In this document: positions 51,969-61,396 of the stretch, in pieces
How the letters are laid out: every line of letters begins with the position of its first letter
Numbering within the stretch: the first letter of the stretch is position 1
Assembly (NCBI RefSeq): GCF_041438805.1
Contig: NZ_CP109190.1
Span: 4,836,001-4,900,000 of the forward strand
Direction: 5' to 3'
Length of the DNA: 64,000 bases
Origin: Streptomyces sp. NBC_01707
GTDB taxonomy: Bacteria > Actinomycetota > Actinomycetes > Streptomycetales > Streptomycetaceae
Made by a program: the position numbers and the translations under genes
The notes under the pieces: model-generated
What the model was told of the DNA's origin: nothing
The model's database searches: none
Seen by the model: the letters and a program-made list of their open reading frames with translations, nothing else

Positions 51969-53669
51969 TCAGCGCACCAGGGCGCGCTGTGCGTCGTGCA
52001 GGTTCGGCGGCCACACCGCTTCCGGTGTGCCGTACGCCTCCAGCCGCGTGTGCAGGTCGCCGGTGAAGTCCGGGACGTCGATCTGGTCGAACTCCGTAAC
52101 CTCGCTGACGCCGACCGTCGCGCTGTACGGGGCGAGCCCGTCGATCCGCATCAGGCCGGCCCGCCCGTTGGTGACCCGGATGTTCCAGTGCGTGAAGCGG
52201 GCGCCGAAGAGCGGTCCCGCGCTCGCGTCGCCGCCGTGCCGGCCGTTGTTGTTCACCGTGATGTCGGTGCGGACGTTGGCGAACGGCAACCCGCGGTGCG
52301 AGTCGAACGTCCCCATCTCCATCTCGCCGCGCGACCAGACGTTGTAGCTGGAGAGCCCCTCGACGTTGATGCCGTGCAACTGCGTCCCCGCGGGCGCCGG
52401 GACGGTGCGCTGCGCGATGGCGAAGTCCTCGATCAGGTTGTCGTGCGAGCCCTCACGGCAGTAGTAGGGGTGGTGCGAGCCGCGGCCCTCGACCCGTGTG
52501 CGGCGCAGGGTGCAGGCGGACGCGCCGATCAGCCCGAAGCCGTTGTCGACGTGGCGGACGGTGATGTCGTCCGCCCAGCAGTCGTACGCGCACTGGAAGG
52601 CGACCCCGTTGTATCCCTTGTCGAGCAGATGCTGCGACTGCGGGGTCTCGACCGCCTCGAGGGTGAGGCCTTCGACGCCGGAGCCGGTCAGCGGGGTGAC
52701 GAGCGTGGTCAGGCGAGGGTCCCACTCGGGCCGGACATCCAGCGGGAGGGGGCGTTCCAGGGTCACCTCGTGCCCGTGCACGGCGGTGATGCGGACCGGC
52801 CACTCGTAGGGGACGTACGAGGTCAGCTTGGTCTTGTCGTCCCAGTAGTACGACTCGGGGCCGGGGCCGCCGCCCGCCATGTGCTCCAGGAGGGTGTGGT
52901 CGGCGTCGTCGACGAGGCGGAGCAGCACGAGCCCGCCGCGCTTCAGCTGCTTCGTGGACTCGACGGTGATCGACCGGTCGCCGCGGCGGGCGGGTGCGAC
53001 CGTCGTCAGTGTCTGCCACTCGTCGCGCTTGTTGCCGGTCCAGCCCTCGAAGGGCCAGGCCTTCGCCTTGATGGCGTCGGTGAGCGAGGTCCAACGCTCC
53101 TCGGGGCAGAGCCAGATGAGGCCGCCGGCCCACGACCAGCTGGACTTGTCGCCGCCGTAGCGGCTGCCGTACACGCCGATCAGCTCGGTGAGGTTCTTGG
53201 TCGCGTACAGCTTCGTACGTCCGCTGCCCTCACCGCGCACCACCACATTGCTGTGGCCGATCCGGATGATGTCGTCGACGCGGTACGTGCCTGCGGGGAT
53301 GAGCACCGTGCCACCGCCACGCTCTCCGGCAGCGGCGATGGCACGGTTGATCGCGGGGGCGGCGTCGGCGGAGCCGTCGGGTTCGGCGCCGTAGTGCAGC
53401 ACGTTGGCGACGACTTTGCGCTGCCGGGGGAGGTCGGAGCCGCCCCGGTAGCCCGCCCGGCCGATGAACGGGACCTGGGCGTGGGTGAAGGGGGTGGCGG
53501 CGAACTCGCGCCAGAGGGGGGTGACGCCGCCCGAGGCATGACCGCCCTGCGCGCCCTGCGTGGCCGCCCGGGCCGAGCCCGCGCCCGTCACGCCGGTCGC
53601 CGCGGCGGCGGCCACGGCCACCGCACTGCCGAGCAGCCCACGTCTGCTGATGTTCCCCACAGAAGCCAT
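51969..53669 (-). CDS. TAT-exported beta-helix protein (pectate-lyase-like fold)
   Basis: A 566-residue secreted protein. The N-terminus NISRRGLLGSAVAVAAAAATG is a twin-arginine signal. It then shows NVLHYGAEPDGSADAAPAIN and GTVLIPAGTYRVDDIIRIG, the standard opening of the pectate-lyase-3/right-handed beta-helix superfamily, and a parallel beta-helix with repeated strands such as VEGLSSYNVWS. Likely a polysaccharide lyase or hydrolase outside the cell; substrate unknown. ATG at 53669 puts the RR motif at ~8; two upstream in-frame starts (to 53729) would add a non-signal-like leader. Confidence 0.8.
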   Translation of the reverse strand: MASVGNISRRGLLGSAVAVAAAAATGVTGAGSARAATQGAQGGHASGGVTPLWREFAATPFTHAQVPFIGRAGYRGGSDLPRQRKVVANVLHYGAEPDGSADAAPAINRAIAAAGERGGGTVLIPAGTYRVDDIIRIGHSNVVVRGEGSGRTKLYATKNLTELIGVYGSRYGGDKSSWSWAGGLIWLCPEERWTSLTDAIKAKAWPFEGWTGNKRDEWQTLTTVAPARRGDRSITVESTKQLKRGGLVLLRLVDDADHTLLEHMAGGGPGPESYYWDDKTKLTSYVPYEWPVRITAVHGHEVTLERPLPLDVRPEWDPRLTTLVTPLTGSGVEGLTLEAVETPQSQHLLDKGYNGVAFQCAYDCWADDITVRHVDNGFGLIGASACTLRRTRVEGRGSHHPYYCREGSHDNLIEDFAIAQRTVPAPAGTQLHGINVEGLSSYNVWSRGEMEMGTFDSHRGLPFANVRTDITVNNNGRHGGDASAGPLFGARFTHWNIRVTNGRAGLMRIDGLAPYSATVGVSEVTEFDQIDVPDFTGDLHTRLEAYGTPEAVWPPNLHDAQRALVR

Positions 53670-53790
53670 CGAACCGACCCGCCTTTCATGCATGTGAACG
53701 ACGTTCATGTTTGCGTCGGCGGTGAGCATGCCACGGCGCGGCGGCGCGGCGAAAGACTCGTGCGCCGCCGAATCGGTCGGAGCGAGAAGG

Positions 53791-54300
53791 TCAGTTGGTG
53801 GGGCGTTGGGTCAGATGTGTGAACGCGTCCAGATTCCGCGTGGACTCGCCGCGCGACACCCGCCACGCGTACTCCTTGCGGATCGCGCTCGCGAAGCCCA
53901 GCTCCAGCAGTGTGTTGAAGGAGCCGTCGGCCGCTTCGAGGACGACGCCGAGCAGCCGGTCCAGTTCCTCGGGGGTGACCACGGAGAGCGGCAGCCGGCC
54001 GACGAGATAGATGTCGCCGAGCCGGTCGATCGCGTAACTCACGCCGAAGAGCCGCAGGTTGCGCTCCAGCAGCCAGCGGTGGACCGCCGCGTCGTTCTCG
54101 TCCGGGTGGCGGATGACGAACGCGTTGAGGGAGAGCGAGTGCGCGCCGACGATGAGGGAGCAGGTGGTGGACAGCTTGCGGGTGCCGGGCAGCTTCACGA
54201 CGTAGCTGCCGGACTCCGGGCTCTCCCACTCGAGCTCGGCGTCCTTCAACGTCGCCTCGATGACCTGCGCTGTTGCCGCTGCGGCGGATACGTCAGCCAT
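53791..54300 (-). CDS. YbjN-domain protein
   Basis: A 169-residue cytoplasmic protein. AAATAQVIEATLKDAELEWE, then SYVVKLPGTRKLSTTCSLIV and HRWLLERNLRLFGVSYAIDR..DIYLVGRLPL, match the YbjN/type III secretion chaperone-like fold commonly encoded next to mshA. Function poorly understood; likely a chaperone or regulator. ATG at 54300; the open frame extends upstream only as antisense of mshA. It lies 107 bp downstream of mshA on the same strand. Confidence 0.85.
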   Translation of the reverse strand: MADVSAAAATAQVIEATLKDAELEWESPESGSYVVKLPGTRKLSTTCSLIVGAHSLSLNAFVIRHPDENDAAVHRWLLERNLRLFGVSYAIDRLGDIYLVGRLPLSVVTPEELDRLLGVVLEAADGSFNTLLELGFASAIRKEYAWRVSRGESTRNLDAFTHLTQRPTN

Positions 54301-54407
54301 GGGGTGAGCGTACGTCAGCGGTGGCTGCGCCCGGGTGTCGGCCGGGATGCGCGCATGGGGCGTGGGCGCGTGGGTCCATCGTGGCGCCGGCGCGCCTCGG
54401 CCGTACG

Positions 54408-55760
54408 TCAGCCGTGGTGCAGGCGTACGCGACGGCGGTGCTCGTGCAGCGCGGCGGTGTAGACGTCGGCGGTCGCGGACGCCGCCGTGCCCCAGCCGAA
54501 GCCCTGCGCGTGCGCGGCAGCCGCCGCACCCATCCTGGCGACGAGCTCCGGCGACTCGGCGAACCGGGCCAGCTGCTGCGCGTACGCCTGCGGGTCGTGC
54601 CCGGGGATCAGGAAGCCGCTCGCCCCGTCCCGTACCGCCACCGGCAGTCCGCCGACGGCAGCCGCGACGACCGGGGTGCCGGCCGCCTGCGCCTCGATGG
54701 CGACCAGGCCGAACGATTCGCTGTACGAGGGCATGACCAGCACGGAAGCCGCCCGGAACCAGTCGGCGAGCTGGTCCTGCCCGACCGGCGGGTGGAACCG
54801 TACGACATCCGTGATCCCGAGCCGCGCCGCCAGCTTCTGCAGACCCTCCGGCTTGGCGAGACCACTGCCGCTGGGGCCGCCGACCACCGGTACGACCATC
54901 CGGGACCGCAGCGACGGATCGCGGTCCAGCAGCACGGCCACCGCACGCAGCAGCACATCCGGGGCCTTCAGCGGTTGGATACGGCCGGCGAAGAGCGGGA
55001 CGAAGGCGTCCTGGGGCAGTCCGAGGCGGTTCCGGGCGGCGGCCCGGCCGTCGGCGGGGCGGAAGCGTTCCAGGTTGACCCCGGGGTGGACGACTGCGAC
55101 GCCCGCCGGATCGGCCTCGTAGAACCGGACGAGCTCGTCCGCCTCCTCCGCGGTGTTCGCGATCAGCCGGTCGGCGGCGCTGACGATCTGGGTCTCGCCG
55201 ATGACCCGGGCGGCAGGCTCGGGGGCGTCGCCGTCGGCGAGCGCCGCGTTCTTCACCTTCGCCATGGTGTGCATGGCGTGCACGAGGGGAACGCCCCAGC
55301 GCTGCGCGGCGAGCCAGCCGACATGGCCGGAGAGCCAGTAGTGGGAGTGGACCAGGTCGTAGTAGCCCGGGCGCTGGCCGGCCCAGGCCTGCATCACCCC
55401 GTGGGTGAAGGCGCAGAGCTGGGCGGGCAGGTCCTCCTTGGCCAGACCTTCGTACGGCCCCGCGTCGACGTGCCGCACCAGGACGCCGGGCGCCAGCTCG
55501 ACCGCCGAGGGCAGGGCGCCCGTGGTGGCCCGGGTGAATATCTCCACCTCGATGTTGATCGTGGCGAGCCGTTTGGCCAGCTCCACGATGTAGACGTTCA
55601 TGCCGCCCGCGTCGCCCGTGCCCGGCTGGTGCAGCGGGGAGGTGTGCACGGAGAGCATCGCGATACGCCGCGGTTTGCGGTGACTGCCGGGGAAGGCGCC
55701 GGGAAACCTCAGGCGTGGCGCCATGCGGTTGCTGCCGAGCCGAGAGACGTACTGGCTCAC
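54408..55760 (-). CDS. mshA: D-inositol-3-phosphate glycosyltransferase (mycothiol synthesis)
   Basis: A 450-residue GT4 glycosyltransferase. It carries [30 protein letters not shown], the MshA N-terminal hallmark, [12 protein letters not shown], the nucleotide-sugar motif [15 protein letters not shown] and the C-terminal [19 protein letters not shown] donor-binding site. MshA transfers GlcNAc from UDP-GlcNAc to inositol 3-phosphate, the first step of mycothiol, the actinobacterial thiol buffer. GTG at 55760 (residues VSQYVSR) is preferred, with GAGGAGGA about 10 nt upstream, over a longer ATG at 55847. Confidence 0.95.
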   Translation of the reverse strand: MSQYVSRLGSNRMAPRLRFPGAFPGSHRKPRRIAMLSVHTSPLHQPGTGDAGGMNVYIVELAKRLATINIEVEIFTRATTGALPSAVELAPGVLVRHVDAGPYEGLAKEDLPAQLCAFTHGVMQAWAGQRPGYYDLVHSHYWLSGHVGWLAAQRWGVPLVHAMHTMAKVKNAALADGDAPEPAARVIGETQIVSAADRLIANTAEEADELVRFYEADPAGVAVVHPGVNLERFRPADGRAAARNRLGLPQDAFVPLFAGRIQPLKAPDVLLRAVAVLLDRDPSLRSRMVVPVVGGPSGSGLAKPEGLQKLAARLGITDVVRFHPPVGQDQLADWFRAASVLVMPSYSESFGLVAIEAQAAGTPVVAAAVGGLPVAVRDGASGFLIPGHDPQAYAQQLARFAESPELVARMGAAAAAHAQGFGWGTAASATADVYTAALHEHRRRVRLHHG

Positions 55761-55942
55761 GTCGTCCGGTCCTCCTCGCTCGGGGCATGACAGTGAAGGG
55801 GCATGCGCCCCCTCGGAAGGCTGGAACAGCGGAACACACCCATTCATTTCCGCTTCCGTTCCCGTTTTGCCAAATCATTACGATCAGCTACGGCGCGTCA
55901 CCGCGGGCCACCCCGGTCCGCGGGCTCGTTAGGCTCGCTGTC

Positions 55943-56719
55943 ATGCGCCCCATCGGCACCGCGACCCGCGGGACCACCAACCCGAACCGGCTCCGCCGCA
56001 TGGACCGCTGGATCGCCGCCACGCACGGCCCCGCCCTGCGCCGATCCGACGCCCCCGTCGCGGTCGACCTCGGATACGGCGCCGCGCCCTGGACCGCCGT
56101 CGAGCTGCTGCAGCGCCTGCGCACCGCCGAGCCGCGCACGGCGGTCGTCGGCATCGAGATCGACCCGGAGCGGGTCGCGGCAGCGAAGCCGTACGAGCGC
56201 GAGGGCCTCACCTTCGTCCACGGCGGCTTCGAGATCCCACTGACCGGCCGTCCCACCCTCATCCGGGCGGCGAACGTGCTGCGCCAGTACGACGAGGGTG
56301 AGGTCGCCGCGGTCTGGCGGCGGCTGTGCGCCCGGCTCGCCCCCGACGGGCTGCTGGTGGAGGGCACCTGCGACGAGATCGGACGTCGCCATGTCTGGGT
56401 GGCGCTCGGCCCGGAAGGCCCGCGCACGGTCACGTTCGCAACCCGCCTCGGCTCCCTCGACCGCCCCTCCGACCTCGCGGAACGCCTCCCCAAGGCGCTG
56501 ATCCACCGCAACGTGCCGGGCGAACCGGTCCACGCGTTCCTGCGCGACTTCGACCGGGCGTGGGCCGCGGCGGCTCCGTACGCCTCACTGGGCGCGCGGC
56601 AGCGCTGGATCACCGCGGTGCGCACGCTGTCGGGGGACTGGCCTCTGACGGACGGGGTACGACGGTGGCGGCAGGGCGAAGTCACCGTGGAATGGGCGGC
56701 CTTGCGGCCGGAGCGGTAG
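55943..56719 (+). CDS. Class I SAM-dependent methyltransferase
   Basis: A 258-residue protein. PVAVDLGYGAAPWTAVELLQ (~38, motif I with D-x-G-x-G) and VVGIEIDPERVAAAKPY (~70, acidic ribose-binding strand end) give a Rossmann SAM site; TRP-like WVALGPEGPRTVTFATRLGS follows in the middle. The family is conserved opposite mshA in Streptomyces as I recall; substrate unknown. ATG at 55943, divergent from mshA with a 182-bp shared upstream region. Confidence 0.8.
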   Translation: MRPIGTATRGTTNPNRLRRMDRWIAATHGPALRRSDAPVAVDLGYGAAPWTAVELLQRLRTAEPRTAVVGIEIDPERVAAAKPYEREGLTFVHGGFEIPLTGRPTLIRAANVLRQYDEGEVAAVWRRLCARLAPDGLLVEGTCDEIGRRHVWVALGPEGPRTVTFATRLGSLDRPSDLAERLPKALIHRNVPGEPVHAFLRDFDRAWAAAAPYASLGARQRWITAVRTLSGDWPLTDGVRRWRQGEVTVEWAALRPER

Positions 56720-56935
56720 CCGGACAGGCGCGGAGCGGTGGTCCGGCTACCGCCGGGCGGCAGTCCGACAGGCACTGAACAGGTGCGGTTAGGGGCGCGA
56801 CCGGGAACACGGACGCGACGCCGTTCGTCCGGGATGAAGGGGAATGCCTCTGTTGCTTTTCGGTACGGCATGGCACGATCGCGACGCCACGAAAAGTTAC
56901 TGACGGTAAATCAGATCTGCTCGGAGGGGGAGCTT

Positions 56936-58006
56936 GTGAACCGACGTCACTGTGCCGCTGCCGCGATCACTCTGGTCTGCGCTCTGGCCGTACTGACCGT
57001 GCCGACCCAGGCCTTCGCCGCACCACCACCCTCCCCCTCCCACTCCCCCGCCGCACCGGCAGGTCCGCAGCGGAAGAGCCTCGAAGAGGTGCGCGAGGAG
57101 ATCGACGCCCTCTACCGCAAGGCCGGGGCGGCCACCGACGCGTACAACCTCGCCGAGGAGCGGGCGGAGAAACAGTCCGGCGAGATCGTCAAACTGGCGC
57201 AGGCGATCGTCGCGGGACAGGCGAAGATCGCCGACCTCAAGAGCCGGGCGGGAGCCCAGGCCCGCGAGCAGTACCGCACCGGCGGGCTGCCGCCGGGCGC
57301 GCAGATGATGCTCAGCGACGACCCGCGGTTGTTCATGGACGGTGTGAACAGGGTCTGGCAGGGCCAGCAGGCCGCCAAGGGGGTACTCGGCGAACTGACC
57401 AAGACCCAGGAGGACTTGGAGACGTACACCAAGGACGCGAGCAGCAACTGGAAGAAGCTCGAGGCCAATCGCCTCAAACAGGCCAAGGCCAAGAAGCGGA
57501 TCAACGGGCAGATCGCAGCGGCGAAGAAGCTGGAATCGCAGCTGGAGAAGGAGGAGCGGGCGCGACTTCTCGAGCTGGAGCAGGAGGCGGAGTACAAGGC
57601 GCAGACCGCCTGGCTCGGCTCCGGCGCCCTCAAGGAGATCAACCGCGAGGCGAGCACGCGCGGAAAGAAGGCGGTGGCCTTCGCGACGGCCCAGATCGGC
57701 AAGCCGTACGTCTGGGGGGCCGAGGGCCCCGGATCGTACGACTGCTCCGGCCTGACGTCCCAGGCATGGGCGGCGGCGGGACGGCCGATCCCGCGCACCT
57801 CGCAGGAGCAGTGGCGGCAGCTGCCGCACATCGCCGTCAAGGACATGCGCCCCGGCGACCTGATCATTTACCACGGCGACGCCAGCCATGTGGGGATGTA
57901 CATCGGCGACGGCGCCATCGTGCACGCACCGCGACCGGGACGGAACGTGACGCTCGCGGGGGCGGGCTCGATGGAGATCCTCGGGGTGGTTCGCCCGGAC
58001 CGGTGA
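56936..58006 (+). CDS. NlpC/P60-family cell-wall endopeptidase
   Basis: A 356-residue secreted peptidoglycan hydrolase: signal peptide AAAAITLVCALAVLTVPTQA (~1-31), a coiled-coil domain (~45-220, rich in K/E/A/Q, as in RipA/PcsB-type enzymes) and an NlpC/P60 domain with YDCSGLTSQAW (Cys ~269), ASHVGMYIGDG (His ~318) and VHAP (third catalytic position ~329). It cuts the stem peptide of peptidoglycan, probably regulated by the coiled coil. GTG at 56936 with a GGAGGGGG ribosome site. Confidence 0.88.
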   Translation: MNRRHCAAAAITLVCALAVLTVPTQAFAAPPPSPSHSPAAPAGPQRKSLEEVREEIDALYRKAGAATDAYNLAEERAEKQSGEIVKLAQAIVAGQAKIADLKSRAGAQAREQYRTGGLPPGAQMMLSDDPRLFMDGVNRVWQGQQAAKGVLGELTKTQEDLETYTKDASSNWKKLEANRLKQAKAKKRINGQIAAAKKLESQLEKEERARLLELEQEAEYKAQTAWLGSGALKEINREASTRGKKAVAFATAQIGKPYVWGAEGPGSYDCSGLTSQAWAAAGRPIPRTSQEQWRQLPHIAVKDMRPGDLIIYHGDASHVGMYIGDGAIVHAPRPGRNVTLAGAGSMEILGVVRPDR

Positions 58007-58320
58007 CCGGGCCGAGCCGGAAGGGATACGGGCGGCTCCGTACGAGTGACCCGGACCACGTGTTCGCTCCGCCGCGCCGTGAGGCACGCCACCCGCACCC
58101 GCACCGCAGGGGTGATGTTCGTCATGGCCCTCGGACCGCCCAAGGGTGCGCATTTCTCGCCGGATCCGTGGTGGGACGCGGCTTATGGCTCCGCATATGC
58201 CAGGGGTCGGATGACATTCGCCATTCCGTTCGCATGTCCAGTACCGCTATGGTCCCGGTCTGGCGGATCGTCGATCGTCGTTCCGCCGCGCCCTCGGGGG
58301 GAGGGAAGGAAACCGAACCT

Positions 58321-59670
58321 ATGCCCGTACCCGTACCGCAGCAGCGCGTCGCTCCCGCCGCGGAGGCCACCCACGTCGCCCACCTCACCCTCCTGGTGAT
58401 CGAGGACGACCCGGCGGGCACCCTCACCGTCCCGGAGCTCCCTGCCGCGGCCGGCACCCGGGTCCGCATCCGGACCGCCCGCAATCTGACCGAGGCGGGA
58501 CGGCTCCTCACCGACGACGTCGACTGCATCCTGCTGGACCTGGCCCTGCCGCCCGGCAGCGAGACACGCGCCGACGGAGGCGCCGAGGGGCCCGTCGAGC
58601 TCGCCACCCTCAAGCACGTCCTGCGGATCGCACCCCGCCACGCCGTCCTCGCGCTCACCGCGGAGGACGACACCGAGCTGGCCGCCGAGGCGGTCCGCGT
58701 CGGCGCCCAGGACTACCTCTTCCGCGGCGAGCTGGACGGACGACTGCTCACGCGCGCCATCCGCTACGCCGTCGAACGCAAACGCGCCGATGTCGCGCAG
58801 CACCAGCTCACCGAGTCCAAACTGCGCGCCCAGGAGAACGCCCGGCTGGAACGCGGCCTGCTGCCCACCCCGCTGCTGCAGGGCTCCGATCTGCGGTTCG
58901 CCGCCCGCTACCGCCCCGGCCGCAGCCGTGCGCTGCTCGGCGGGGACTTCTACGACACGGTCCGTACGCCCGACGGCACCGTCCACGCGATGATCGGTGA
59001 CGTCTGCGGCCACGGCCCGGACGAGGCTGCGCTCGGCGTCGAACTGCGCATAGCGTGGCGGGCGTTGACGCTGGCAGGACTCTGCGGGGACGAACTGCTT
59101 TCCACGCTCCAGCAGGTTCTGGAGCACGAACGGGAGAGCGAGGAGATCTTCGCGACGCTCTGCACCGTCGACATCACCCCCGACGGCCGGCGCGCCGGGC
59201 TCTGCCTGGCGGGCCACCCCGCCCCGCTGATCACTCGCCACGGACGGGCGGCGCAACTGCTCCCGTACGAGGACGGCGGACCGGCGCTGGGCCTGCTGCC
59301 GCACGCCCGCTGGCCGCGCCGCCAGGTCGAACTGGGCGGGTCCTGGAGCCTGATGATGTACACGGACGGGCTGATCGAGGGTCGCGTCGGGCCGACCGGA
59401 ACACAGCGGCTCGGCCAGGAAGGCATGGTCGCGATGATCAACCGCCAGCTGGCGGAGGGTCTCAGCGGCGAGGCGCTGCTGGAGGCGGCTGTCGCCGAGG
59501 TGCGCGAGCTGAACGGCGGCGAACTCACCGACGACGTCGCGGTCCTGCTGCTCGACCGCGACCGGAGCACCGACCGGAGCCGCAACGGCGGACGGGGCCG
59601 GAGCGCGTCCCTTCCGCGCCCCCGCCCCGGATCGGCGTCACCCGTGAGTGTTCAGCGCCCGCCGTTGTAG
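58321..59670 (+). CDS. Receiver-like domain fused to SpoIIE/PP2C phosphatase
   Basis: A 449-residue cytoplasmic signalling protein. Residues ~20-150 form a receiver (LTLLVIEDDPAGTL, CILLDLALPPGS with phospho-Asp ~81), followed by a short helix and a PP2C phosphatase of the SpoIIE/RsbU type (RALLGGDFYDTVRTPDGTVH with the GGDFYD metal motif, ~205; MIGDVCGHGPDEAALGV; SLMMYTDGLIEGR; ELTDDVAVLLLDR). Such proteins dephosphorylate anti-sigma-factor antagonists. ATG at 58321 with AAGGAA. The last codons overlap the convergent DUF2516 gene by 19 nt. Confidence 0.88.
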   Translation: MPVPVPQQRVAPAAEATHVAHLTLLVIEDDPAGTLTVPELPAAAGTRVRIRTARNLTEAGRLLTDDVDCILLDLALPPGSETRADGGAEGPVELATLKHVLRIAPRHAVLALTAEDDTELAAEAVRVGAQDYLFRGELDGRLLTRAIRYAVERKRADVAQHQLTESKLRAQENARLERGLLPTPLLQGSDLRFAARYRPGRSRALLGGDFYDTVRTPDGTVHAMIGDVCGHGPDEAALGVELRIAWRALTLAGLCGDELLSTLQQVLEHERESEEIFATLCTVDITPDGRRAGLCLAGHPAPLITRHGRAAQLLPYEDGGPALGLLPHARWPRRQVELGGSWSLMMYTDGLIEGRVGPTGTQRLGQEGMVAMINRQLAEGLSGEALLEAAVAEVRELNGGELTDDVAVLLLDRDRSTDRSRNGGRGRSASLPRPRPGSASPVSVQRPPL

Positions 59671-59987
59671 GGCCCGTACGGGCCGTCGCTGCTGGAACCA
59701 CCGCGCCGACCGCCACCGCCGGAGACCGCCTTCAGCGCGGGCCGTACGTCGACCATGAAGACGATGGACGCGACCGCGCCCGCAAGCTGCAGGAACAGCA
59801 TCGGCACGAAGAGGTTCACGGCAACGGTGATGCCGAGAATGATCAGCCAGAAGGACTTCTTCTGCTTGTCCGCGGCGCGGTACGCATCCTCGCGTGCCGT
59901 CGCGGCCAGGAACAGCGCGACCACGGCCAGAACGAGCATGATCAGGTAGAGCAGCCAGACAAGTGTGCTGAACCCCGTGAGCAACAT
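59652..59987 (-). CDS. DUF2516-family membrane protein
   Basis: A 111-residue protein with two to three membrane helices: TLVWLLYLIMLVLAVVALFL, then FWLIILGITVAVNLFVPMLF, then AGAVASIVFMVDVRPALKAV, and a Gly/Arg/Ser-rich tail. It matches the DUF2516 layout of actinobacteria; function unknown. ATG at 59987, with AGGCGG at suitable distance, is preferred over GTG at 59996. Its 3' end overlaps the end of the phosphatase gene (convergent). Confidence 0.8.
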   Translation of the reverse strand: MLLTGFSTLVWLLYLIMLVLAVVALFLAATAREDAYRAADKQKKSFWLIILGITVAVNLFVPMLFLQLAGAVASIVFMVDVRPALKAVSGGGGRRGGSSSDGPYGPYNGGR

Positions 59988-60100
59988 GGTGTGCACCGCC
60001 TAATGAATGGATGAGCGCCTCGCCGCCAAGGTACCGGGACAACGAGCCGGCCACCCCGAAAGGTGCCCGGCCCGCGCCCCGCTACACATCGGCCGCGGCG

Positions 60101-60715
60101 CTACTTGGCGGTCGGCGGCGTGGTCTTCTTCGCCACGGGCTTGCGCACGGGCGTCGGCGCCTTCTTTGCGGGCGTGCCGGTGGTCCGGGTCTCCGCCTTG
60201 GCGGCGCTCTTCGGCTCGCTCTTCGCGGCAGGCGCCGGCTTCGGCTTCGGCTCGGACTCCCGCCGCGGCTCGACCACGACGGCGATCTCGACAAGATCCT
60301 CGGCGGTCTCGCCACGCCACGTCTTCACGGTCTGCTCGCCGCGCTCGGCGACCTTCTCGTACGTCTCCCGGGCCCGGACCGCGTACTCCGCGGCCACACC
60401 CAGGCTCCGCAGCGCCAGGTCCTGGGCGGACTCGCCGAGCTTCTTCAGATCGGTGTCGAGCGAGCCGAGCACCTCGGTGACCTTGGCCTGCACGGTGGCC
60501 TGCGCCTCCTTGGCCTGCGTGGTCACCTTCTCCTGCACGGCCCGCGGGTCGGCGTTGCGCACGGCCTCGAAACGCTCGGGCGCCTCGGTCCGCAGCTGCT
60601 CGATCAGCGCCGGGACCTTCCGCGCCTGCTCGACGGCGAGGTCGGCCGTACCGGCGGCGAAGTAGAGAGGGGTCGGGTCGGTGAGGGTCTTACGCAGGTC
60701 ATCGGTGATGGCCAT
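60101..60715 (-). CDS. HbhA-like helical protein with Lys/Pro-rich tail
   Basis: A 204-residue protein with long helices (EQARKVPALIEQLRTEAPER, VQEKVTTQAKEAQATVQAKV, LRSLGVAAEYAVRARETYEK) followed by a C-terminal tail rich in Lys, Pro, Ala and Thr (PKPKPAPAAKSEPKSAAKAE...KKTTPPTAK). This is the layout of mycobacterial heparin-binding haemagglutinin, whose tail binds polyanions. In Streptomyces a cell-surface or DNA/polyphosphate-related role is possible. ATG at 60715. It follows the XRE gene by 27 bp and may share its operon. Confidence 0.75.
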   Translation of the reverse strand: MAITDDLRKTLTDPTPLYFAAGTADLAVEQARKVPALIEQLRTEAPERFEAVRNADPRAVQEKVTTQAKEAQATVQAKVTEVLGSLDTDLKKLGESAQDLALRSLGVAAEYAVRARETYEKVAERGEQTVKTWRGETAEDLVEIAVVVEPRRESEPKPKPAPAAKSEPKSAAKAETRTTGTPAKKAPTPVRKPVAKKTTPPTAK

Positions 60716-60742
60716 GACTGTGGTCCTCCCGGATCATCAGAC

Positions 60743-61183
60743 TCAGTTTGAGGGTGGTGAAGGCTTTGAAGCTGTATCGGCATCTGTGCCGTCGGCGCTG
60801 AGGCCGGATGCGTCATCGGTGTCGCCGGAGCCGGATTCGAACCCGTTCTCCTTGCGGAAGGAGTCGTAGATCTGCAGCAGCACGCTCTTCTGCCGCTCGT
60901 TCATGGACGGATCGGCCAGGATGACCGCCCGGGTCTCCAGCTCCTCCCGCTCCCGCTCGTCCAGAATCCCGGCCCGCACATAGAGGGTCTCCGCGGAGAT
61001 CCGCAGCGCCTTGGCGACCTGCTGCAGCACCTCGGCGCTCGGCTTGCGCAGCCCGCGTTCGATCTGGCTGAGATACGGATTGGACACCCCGGCGGCATCG
61101 GCGAGCTGCCGCAGCGAGAGCTGAGCGGTGCGGCGCTGCTCGCGCAGGTACTCGCCGAGATTGCCGACGTTGAGTGATGCCAT
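60743..61183 (-). CDS. XRE-family transcriptional regulator
   Basis: A 146-residue DNA-binding protein with an N-terminal HTH_XRE (GEYLREQRRTAQLSLRQLAD, GVSNPYLSQIERGLRKPSAE, ~8-58) and an acidic Ser/Asp-rich tail. ATG at 61183 was chosen over an upstream frame extension, as the family starts with MASLNVGNLGEYLREQR. Directly before the start lie two palindromes, very likely its own operator (autoregulation). The following gene is the HbhA-like protein, its likely co-regulated partner. Confidence 0.88.
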   Translation of the reverse strand: MASLNVGNLGEYLREQRRTAQLSLRQLADAAGVSNPYLSQIERGLRKPSAEVLQQVAKALRISAETLYVRAGILDEREREELETRAVILADPSMNERQKSVLLQIYDSFRKENGFESGSGDTDDASGLSADGTDADTASKPSPPSN

Positions 61184-61188
61184 ACCTC

Positions 61189-61237
61189 GATAGTGCGCCA
61201 CTATCGCTAACTATTGCAAGCACGTGCTTGCAATAGT
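61189..61237. promoter_or_regulatory. Two adjacent palindromes, likely XRE operators
   Basis: GATAGTG-CGC-CACTATC (61189-61205) is a perfect 7-bp inverted repeat starting 6 bp upstream of the XRE ATG; a second perfect palindrome of 28 bp with half-site ACTATTGCAAGCAC lies at 61210-61237. Both share the CTAT/ATAG ends, which suggests one protein recognises both. Confidence 0.75.
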
Positions 61238-61396
61238 GTTCCACATCACGGTACGTGACCGGCCGGGAGCGACTTGTCACGCCACCTGTCATCTCGGCGG
61301 GACAACTGTCGTAATGCCTGGTCGAGACCCTCGGCGGCACACACCTGGCACCACGCACGCACCGCTGTACCGGCTGAGGTGTGCCGGAGTTCGGCG

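Noticed and set aside
53791..55878. 695-codon minus-strand frame through mshA
   Set aside because: Only its last 169 codons (the YbjN protein, from 54300) are real; the rest is a frame shadow of mshA.
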